A stretch of DNA of 19,966 nucleotides from an uncultured Oscillospiraceae bacterium. GTDB lineage: Bacteria; Bacillota; Clostridia; Oscillospirales; Oscillospiraceae. The stretch covers positions 1-19,966 of the forward strand of contig CAKTPQ010000029.1 of the NCBI GenBank assembly GCA_934591745.1, written 5' to 3'. The notes below the pieces were generated by a model that worked only from the letters and a program-made list of their open reading frames with translations, ran no database searches and was not told the origin of the DNA. The position numbers and the translations under genes were made by a program. Positions 9,455 through 14,421 of the stretch are shown here, piece after piece; positions within the stretch are counted from its first letter, which is position 1, and the number at the start of each line of letters is the position of its first letter.

Positions 9455-10209
9455 ACCACCGCCACCCACTGCTTCATCTCCCGGACGGCGCTGTCGATGG
9501 CCTCCGCCGCGTCCGGAGCGAACTGCAGACCGAAATCCACGGTCATGGCGCCGTGACCGTACTCGTCAAAGGCGGGGACGGCGTTCTCGCCATCGCATTC
9601 CGGCAGCAGCAGGAAGGACTTGGGGCACAGGCGGCGCACATCCCGGATATCCAGGCTGTACCCGCTGCCCACCACCAGGGACGCGCCCCGGCGGGCCATC
9701 TGCTCCGCCACCGCCAGATACAGAGGACGGTCGCCGGCCATGAGGTTCTGCACCTCGCCGCCGCTGCGGTTGCAGGTGCGCACCAGGGCGAACACCGCCT
9801 GCTCCCCGGCGTCGCAGCAGTCGCTGCCCATATAGGGGTCCACGGTGATGGCGTTGGCGCCGTAGCCCTGCCACAGGGCCGGCTCCTCCGCGCCCATGCC
9901 CAGAATGACGTACAGGCCCTTGGCGTGGGCGGCGCTGATGAGGTTGGCCAGCACGTCGGCGCCCATCATGCCATAGCGCAGGTAGCTGGCGCCGTGGAGC
10001 ATGACGGCGGGCAGCCTCTGCGCCGCCGCGTCCAGCAGGGCTGTGCCGTGGTAGCGCAGAGCCTCCGCCTCGGCCATGCTGCCGGGGCCGAACATATCGG
10101 TAAAGTTTTTCAGGATTTTGGGGCTGAGCTTGTCCAGCTCCGGCCGCAGGCCCAGGGCCAGCGGCGTTTTCTTTTCGCGGATGCGCTGCTGCAGGACTGT
10201 AACGGACAT
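9451..10209 (-). CDS. OMP decarboxylase-fold protein lacking catalytic motifs
   Basis: 252 residues that follow type 2 orotidine-5'-phosphate decarboxylase (PyrF) from end to end: ALGLRPELDKLS (family CVGLDPRLDKLP), TVDPYMGSD (family TVNPYMGFD), RPLYLAVAEQ and LVVGSGY. The active-site motifs are replaced. The D-x-K-x-x-D catalytic motif is VILGMGAEEP (101-110), the KPQ motif is MLHG (70-73), the Asp of LGLD is Arg22, PGxGAQGG is PECDGENA, and the final phosphate-binding Arg motif is TVDFGLQF. I therefore expect no OMP decarboxylase activity and leave the symbol empty. First gene of the operon, with AAAGGAGG 7 bases before ATG; its stop overlaps the phosphatase-GNAT gene. Confidence 0.85.
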   Translation of the reverse strand: MSVTVLQQRIREKKTPLALGLRPELDKLSPKILKNFTDMFGPGSMAEAEALRYHGTALLDAAAQRLPAVMLHGASYLRYGMMGADVLANLISAAHAKGLYVILGMGAEEPALWQGYGANAITVDPYMGSDCCDAGEQAVFALVRTCNRSGGEVQNLMAGDRPLYLAVAEQMARRGASLVVGSGYSLDIRDVRRLCPKSFLLLPECDGENAVPAFDEYGHGAMTVDFGLQFAPDAAEAIDSAVREMKQWVAVV

Positions 10210-10251
10210 GAATACGTCCTCCTTTGTGTCGTGAAAAATACATTAAATAAT

Positions 10252-10281
10252 ATTATAACGCGGCGCAGGGGGATTTGGCAA
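10252..10281 (-). promoter_or_regulatory. Promoter of the decarboxylase-like / phosphatase-GNAT / ygiQ operon
   Basis: On the minus strand TTGCCA (10281-10276) and TATAAT (10257-10252) are separated by 18 bp. They sit about 45 bases upstream of the first start codon, in the only AT-rich part of the gap. Confidence 0.65.
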
Positions 10282-10348
10282 GAAACACCGCGTGTTTTTT
10301 TCCGCGGGCGGGAGATACTGCCACTGTACGGAAAAGGAGTGATGCAAA

Positions 10349-10525
10349 ATGAACATGACCGCATTTCTGCGGGGCGTATGCGTCGGCATGGTGGCCGGCG
10401 CAGCGGTGGACATGGCGGCGCATCCCTACCCGAAGGCCAGAAAAACCGCTGTCGGCAAGGCCATGCAGCGGATGGGTAACGCTCTGGACTCGGCGCTGGT
10501 CACTGTCACGTCCATGCTGCACTGA
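10349..10525 (+). CDS. Small hydrophobic protein, 58 residues
   Basis: Short gene with a clear ribosome binding site (AAGGAGTG, 10334-10341) placed about 8 bases before the ATG. The product begins MNMTAFLRGVCVGMVAGAAVDMAAHP: a Gly/Ala/Met-rich hydrophobic stretch at residues 5-24, then a basic segment PKARKTAVGKAMQRMGNAL. This layout resembles small YtxH-like membrane-anchored proteins of Firmicutes, but that is a resemblance only. It is divergent from the decarboxylase-like operon and upstream of a tRNA. No function assigned. Confidence 0.7.
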   Translation: MNMTAFLRGVCVGMVAGAAVDMAAHPYPKARKTAVGKAMQRMGNALDSALVTVTSMLH

Positions 10526-10538
10526 GGTATCGCGCACG

Positions 10539-10632
10539 CGGCGGCGGAGGGAGAACGGCTCCTTCCGCCGCCGCTCTGTGTAAAAAAAGCGCCGTTTTCC
10601 GGGAATTCCATCTTGACAAGGCCGCTTTTTTT
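10539..10632 (+). terminator. Hairpins after the 58-residue gene, possible terminator
   Basis: A 14-bp GC-rich stem (10539-10552 with 10560-10573, one G-T pair) has no U-run after it. A second inverted repeat, AAAAAAAGCG (10582-10591) and CGCTTTTTTT (10623-10632), ends in seven T and could act as the terminator, though its loop is 31 bases. The second arm lies inside the spacer of the tRNA promoter. Confidence 0.4.
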
Positions 10633-10640
10633 GTTATAAT
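10613..10640 (+). promoter_or_regulatory. Consensus promoter of tRNA-Ser
   Basis: Both hexamers are perfect: TTGACA (10613-10618) and TATAAT (10635-10640), separated by 16 bp. The predicted start near 10647 leaves a leader of about 27 bases before the mature tRNA. Confidence 0.92.
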
Positions 10641-10673
10641 AGTCAGTGCTGTTCGTCGCAGAACTGAATATTT

Positions 10674-10765
10674 GCAGTGGTATCGAAGAGGTCATAACGA
10701 GCACGACTGGAAATCGTGTTGTCGTCAAAAGCGGCACGAGGGTTCGAATCCCTCCCACTGCGCCA
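10674..10765 (+). tRNA. tRNA-Ser, anticodon GGA
   Basis: 92 bases including encoded CCA. Acceptor stem GCAGTGG pairs with CCACTGC, followed by discriminator G and CCA. D arm has a 3-bp stem TCG/CGA. The anticodon stem is CACGA/TCGTG around the loop CTGGAAA, giving anticodon GGA (reads TCC and TCT). A long variable arm with stem TGTCG/CGGCA marks a class II tRNA, and the T arm is GAGGG-TTCGAAT-CCCTC. The long arm, discriminator G and anticodon agree on serine. Confidence 0.97.
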
Positions 10766-10770
10766 GAAAA

Positions 10771-10818
10771 GCCTGAACGATGCCATGCGGTAAAAGCCGC
10801 ATGGCATCAGGCATCTTT
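10771..10818 (+). terminator. Terminator after tRNA-Ser
   Basis: A perfect 12-bp stem GATGCCATGCGG/CCGCATGGCATC (10779-10790 and 10797-10808) with a six-base loop, extended by GCCT/AGGC. The T-run after it is weak (ATCTTT), so efficiency is uncertain, but position directly after the tRNA supports the call. Confidence 0.7.
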
Positions 10819-10929
10819 ACCGTCAGGCACCATGAAAACCCCGACCGCTCTCGAGCTGTCGGGGCCATTTGTCAACATGCTTTCCCGGCGCAGCGCCGGG
10901 TATACACCAAAGGAAGGAGTGCATCGTAC

Positions 10930-12345
10930 ATGGCCGCTGCCACCACAAAGGATATGACCCACGGCGTGCCCTGGCGGCTCATCGCCGGCTTCGCCGTTCC
11001 CATTTTCCTGAGCCAGCTGTTCCAGCAGCTGTACAACACCGCCGACTCCCTGATCGTCAGCAACTTCCTTGGCGACAACGCGCTGGCCGCCGTCAGTGCC
11101 TCCGGCCCGCTGATCTTCCTGCTGGTCAGCTTCTTCGCCGGCGCCGCCAGCGGCGTGGGCGTGGCTATCTCCCGCTACTTCGGCGCAGGGGATTACGATA
11201 AGGTGTCCCGCGCCGTCCACACCGCCGTGCTGCTGGGACTGATCAGCAGCCTGATCCTCACCGTCATCGGCGTTTTGTTCACCCCCACCCTGCTGCGGTG
11301 GATGGACACCGACCCGGAGGTGCTGCCCGACGCCATCGCCTACTTCCGGTGCTACTTCGCCGGTGTGGGCGCGGGTGTGATGTACAACACCTTTACAGGC
11401 ATCATGAACGCGCTGGGCGACAGCAAGCGCCCGCTGTACTTCCTGATCGTCTCCTCTCTGACCAATGTGGTGCTGGACCTGCTGTTCGTGGCGGTGCTGC
11501 GCTGGGGCGTGTGGTCGGCGGCGCTGGCCACCATCATCTCCCAGGCGCTCAGCGCCGTGCTGTGCGTCATGCACCTTGCCAAGAAGGGCACCATCTACCA
11601 GCTGAAGCTGTCCGCCCTGCGGATCGACGGCCCGCTGCTGCGGGAGATCCTGCGCTACGGCCTGCCCGCAGGCATCCAGAACTCCGTCATCGGCCTTGCC
11701 AACGTGGTGGTGCAGACCAACATCAACTCCTTCGGCAAGATGGCTACCGCCGCCTACGGCGCGTACTCCAAGATCGAGGGCTTCGCGTTCCTGCCGGTGA
11801 CCAGCTTCACCATGGCCATCACCACCTATGTGGGGCAGAATCTGGGCGCGGGCATGAAGCCCCGTGCCAGAAAGGGCGCTATTTTCGGCATCGCGGCGGC
11901 AGCCGTCATTGCGGAGATCATCGGCGTTATCACCTATCTGGCTGCGCCGTGGCTGGTGTCCCTGTTCTCCCGCACGCCGGAGGTTATCCGGCTGGGCGTG
12001 CTGGAGACGCGGACCATCTGTTTGTTCTACTGTCTGCTGGCCTTCTCCCACGCCATTGCCAGCGTGTGCCGGGGCGCCGGAAAGGCCTTCGTACCCATGA
12101 CCATCATGCTGGGTGTGTGGTGCGTGTTCCGCATCTTCTACATCACGCTGATGATGCAGTGGCGCCACGAGATCATCTACGTCTACTGGGCGTATCCCAT
12201 CACATGGGCCATCAGCTCGGTGATCTACCTGTTCTATTTCCTGTTCTCCAACTGGCAGAACGGGTTCGATCCCCAGCCGGAGCTGCCGGAGCACAAGCAT
12301 CACCATCACCTGTTCCACCACCATCACCATCATCACCACCGCTGA
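10930..12345 (+). CDS. MATE-family efflux transporter with polyhistidine tail
   Basis: 471 residues, normal for MATE (multi-antimicrobial extrusion) antiporters, which export drugs or metabolites against sodium or protons. Start region THGVPWRLIAGFAVPIFLSQ and the first-helix motif QQLYNTADSLIVSNFLGDNALAAVS are typical; about twelve membrane helices follow in two repeats, with GQNLGAG in the second half. The ATG at 10930 is chosen over an open frame upstream because AAGGAAGGAGTG precedes it and the longer form would run through the tRNA terminator. The last 18 residues contain 13 histidines (two blocks of four and eight), which is unusual. Substrate unknown; a metal-related role of the tail is only a guess. 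Confidence 0.92.
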   Translation: MAAATTKDMTHGVPWRLIAGFAVPIFLSQLFQQLYNTADSLIVSNFLGDNALAAVSASGPLIFLLVSFFAGAASGVGVAISRYFGAGDYDKVSRAVHTAVLLGLISSLILTVIGVLFTPTLLRWMDTDPEVLPDAIAYFRCYFAGVGAGVMYNTFTGIMNALGDSKRPLYFLIVSSLTNVVLDLLFVAVLRWGVWSAALATIISQALSAVLCVMHLAKKGTIYQLKLSALRIDGPLLREILRYGLPAGIQNSVIGLANVVVQTNINSFGKMATAAYGAYSKIEGFAFLPVTSFTMAITTYVGQNLGAGMKPRARKGAIFGIAAAAVIAEIIGVITYLAAPWLVSLFSRTPEVIRLGVLETRTICLFYCLLAFSHAIASVCRGAGKAFVPMTIMLGVWCVFRIFYITLMMQWRHEIIYVYWAYPITWAISSVIYLFYFLFSNWQNGFDPQPELPEHKHHHHLFHHHHHHHHR

Positions 12346-12354
12346 AACGAAACG

Positions 12355-12392
12355 AGCAGCGTGCGTACCTATCGGTACGCACGCTGCTTTTT
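12355..12392 (+). terminator. Rho-independent terminator after the MATE gene
   Basis: A perfect 15-bp stem AGCAGCGTGCGTACC/GGTACGCACGCTGCT with the loop TATC, followed by a T-run (12388-12392). It starts 9 bases after the stop codon. Confidence 0.95.
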
Positions 12393-12434
12393 GCTCCCCC
12401 CGCGTTATACGCAGGATGTCGATGTTCGTGCAAG

Positions 12435-12695
12435 CTACCGTTTTCTGCAGCGCAGGACGGTCAGCCCGGCGCCGGACAGCATCGCAGAGGCGGCATACAC
12501 CGCAAGGCCCGCATCAAAGGTCTTGGGCGAGTTGTAGCCGCCGGTGGCGCCGCTCAGGCCGGTGCCGGAGGTGCCGCCGCTGCCGCCGGTGACATCCGTC
12601 ACGCCGGCCAGCGCCGGGGTCAGGAGCAGCAGGGTCATGCACAGCGCCAGCAGCAGGCCCAGCAGGCCCCGGCGGGTGCAGTCGTTCTTTTTCAT
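12435..12695 (-). CDS. Minimal secreted protein with sortase-type tail (SPKTFD)
   Basis: 86 residues from the ATG at 12695, which has GGGAGG about 8 bases upstream; a much longer open frame exists but its upstream part only mirrors the plus-strand gene. Residues 1-30 are a signal peptide (basic start, hydrophobic core 11-26, cleavage-type PALA-G). Residues 31-54 are a Gly/Thr/Ser linker. Residues 56-63 are SPKTFDAG, followed by a hydrophobic helix to about 81 and the basic end RCRKR. Motif, helix and basic tail in that order are the layout of a cell-wall sorting signal, here with PKTFD in place of LPXTG. No functional domain lies between. No sortase is in the window. The role is unknown. Confidence 0.75.
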   Translation of the reverse strand: MKKNDCTRRGLLGLLLALCMTLLLLTPALAGVTDVTGGSGGTSGTGLSGATGGYNSPKTFDAGLAVYAASAMLSGAGLTVLRCRKR

Positions 12696-12761
12696 AGGCA
12701 GTACCTCCCTGTGGGTGTTTTCCCTTATTCTACCAGATGCGGCGCCGGGCACCACAGCGAG

Positions 12762-13421
12762 GGCCGGTACGATCTGACGAAGGTGAAAAGCGAGGTGACC
12801 TACTGCCGCCGGCGGGCTGAGGCCATGCTGGAGAACGCCAGCCCGCTGATGGACATCTACCGGGAGGACGGGGCCGCGCGGCTCAACGCCTTCCTGCTGG
12901 CGGACAGCCGCACGCCGGGACGGCGGCGGCACATCCTGTACACCCCGCCGCTGTGCACCATGGAGCCGGACTATCTGGCGGCGCTGCTGGAAAAGCAGGG
13001 CCTGCCCGCAGAGGACCGGCAGCGCATCTGCGCCTACGCCCGGACCCGGCGGGAGCAGCTGGAGACGATCCTGCTGGCGGACACGGTACATCAGGAGCTG
13101 CCCCGGCTGACGGAGCAGGCCTTCGCCCAGTTTCCCCCCTCCCTGCCGCTGTCGGGCCTGTTCTACGGGCAGGATGTGCCCTACACCTACGATGCGTATC
13201 TGGCGCATCTGGCCCAGACGGAGGCGTTCGCCGCGGAGCACCCCCGCTATGAACCGGAATTTACCGGCGGCGGGGCCTTCCGGAGCCTGCAGATCTGCAT
13301 CCACGAGGGGCAGTGGGCCATGGTGTCCAAGGAGTGGTCCCCCGCCATCCACTTCGTTATCCGGCACCCCAAGCTCCGCGCCGCCATCAAGCGGTTCGTT
13401 CCGCCGATGGTGGAGGAATAA
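12762..13421 (+). pseudogene. 5'-truncated regulator-like gene (C-terminal domain only)
   Basis: An open frame ending at 13421 encodes about 219 residues from GRYDLTKVKSEV onward, including YTPPLCTMEPDYL, LSGLFYGQDVPYTYDAYL and the end AIHFVIRHPKLRAAIKRFVPP. I recognise these as the C-terminal domain of long Clostridia proteins that normally carry an N-terminal XRE-type helix-turn-helix; this identification is from memory. The helix-turn-helix is absent here. The frame has no inner stop. Possible starts (GTG 12711, GTG 12783, ATG 12825) lack a good ribosome binding site, and the region before 12750 does not look coding. Either a remnant of a deleted regulator or a stand-alone domain. Confidence 0.6.
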
Positions 13422-13427
13422 CCGCAG

Positions 13428-13456
13428 TAGACAAACAGCGTTTTGCATAGTATACT
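13428..13456 (+). promoter_or_regulatory. Promoter of the YitT-family gene
   Basis: TAGACA (13428-13433) and TATACT (13451-13456) with a 17-bp spacer, five of six matches in each hexamer, about 40 bases before the start codon. Confidence 0.75.
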
Positions 13457-13495
13457 GTATATACATTTTCTGTAAGGATAGAGAGGACGCTGTTT

Positions 13496-14362
13496 ATGGA
13501 TCAGAAGCTGAAGGGGATCGTGGGGCAGTACGCCATGATCACCCTGTCCTGCGCGCTGTACGCCGTGGGCTTCAACTGGTGCTTTGACCCCAACCACCTG
13601 AGCGTGGGCGGCTTTACCGGTGTGGCCCAGATCATCAACTTTTTCATCCCGCAGGCACCCATCGGTACGATGATCGTGGTGCTGAACCTGCCGCTGTTCA
13701 TCCTGAGCTGGAAAAAGGTGGGACGCCAGTGGCTGTACGCCACGCTGTACGCCACGCTGGTCAGCTCCGGCATGATCGACCTGCTGGCCGGGCTGCACAC
13801 GTTCAAGCCCATGGAGCCTATGCTGGCGGCCATCTACGGCGGCGTCATCGTGGGCTTCGGCTGCGGCCTGATGCTGCGGTACAGCGCCACCACCGGCGGC
13901 ACCGAGCTGGCGGCCCGGCTGCTGAAGCTGAAATTTCCGGGGCTGTCCATCGGCACGCTGTGCCTGTCCATCGACGCCATCGTGGTCATCTCCTATGCCG
14001 CGGTGTTCCGCGACCTGACCCAGGCGCTGTACGCCATGGTGGCGCTGTTCATCATCTCCAAGGTGATGGACCGGGTGGTCTACGGCGGCAACGGCGCCAA
14101 AATGGCCTACATCATCTCCGAGCAGTACGAGGCCATCACCGCCAGGCTGTTGGAGCTGGACCGGGGCGTCACGCTGCTGGAGGGACGGGGCGGCTTCAGC
14201 GGCAGGCCCAAGAACGTGATCCTGTGCGCCTTCAGCCGCGCACAAATCGTCAGCATCAAATCCATCGTCAAGCACGCCGACCCCGATGCGTTCATCATCG
14301 TGTGCGACGCCTACGAGATACTGGGCGAGGGCTTCGGCGTCAACAAGCCCGACGGGCTGTAA
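13496..14362 (+). CDS. YitT family membrane protein
   Basis: 288 residues, the usual size of the YitT family (DUF161 membrane part plus DUF2179 C-terminal domain). About five membrane helices lie in residues 10-200, with the family text GFNWCFDPNHLSVGGFTGVAQ in the first part and YSATTGGTELAARLL in the middle. The soluble C-terminal domain (about 205-285) has KMAYIISEQYEAI, a GRGGFSG motif and AFIIVCDAYEILGEGF at the end, as in the family. GAGAGG precedes the ATG by about 9 bases. The transport or sensing role is not established for this family. Monocistronic between its own promoter and a strong terminator. Confidence 0.92.
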   Translation: MDQKLKGIVGQYAMITLSCALYAVGFNWCFDPNHLSVGGFTGVAQIINFFIPQAPIGTMIVVLNLPLFILSWKKVGRQWLYATLYATLVSSGMIDLLAGLHTFKPMEPMLAAIYGGVIVGFGCGLMLRYSATTGGTELAARLLKLKFPGLSIGTLCLSIDAIVVISYAAVFRDLTQALYAMVALFIISKVMDRVVYGGNGAKMAYIISEQYEAITARLLELDRGVTLLEGRGGFSGRPKNVILCAFSRAQIVSIKSIVKHADPDAFIIVCDAYEILGEGFGVNKPDGL

Positions 14363-14371
14363 AAAACGCAG

Positions 14372-14406
14372 AAAACACCCGCAGCCTTACGGCTGCGGGT
14401 GTTTTT
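14372..14406. terminator. Bidirectional terminator between yitT-like gene and ftsK
   Basis: A perfect 15-bp stem AAAACACCCGCAGCC/GGCTGCGGGTGTTTT with loop TTAC. On the plus strand it ends in TTTTT; on the minus strand the A-run gives a T-run, and a further run of six T follows. It lies between two convergent genes, 9 bases after one stop codon and 15 bases from the other. Confidence 0.93.
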
Positions 14407-14421
14407 GTGTCTGCTGTGCGG

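Noticed and set aside
9451..10209. Plain annotation as pyrF (OMP decarboxylase) for pyrimidine synthesis
   Set aside because: The catalytic Lys and Asp motifs are absent, so naming it pyrF would imply an activity the sequence does not support.
12301..12343. CACCAT-type tandem repeat read as a possible CRISPR or satellite array
   Set aside because: It is in frame and encodes the polyhistidine end of the MATE protein; units are too short and there are no spacers.
11298..12700. Upstream extension of the truncated regulator frame into the MATE gene
   Set aside because: This part is an alternative frame of the MATE gene and runs through its terminator hairpin.
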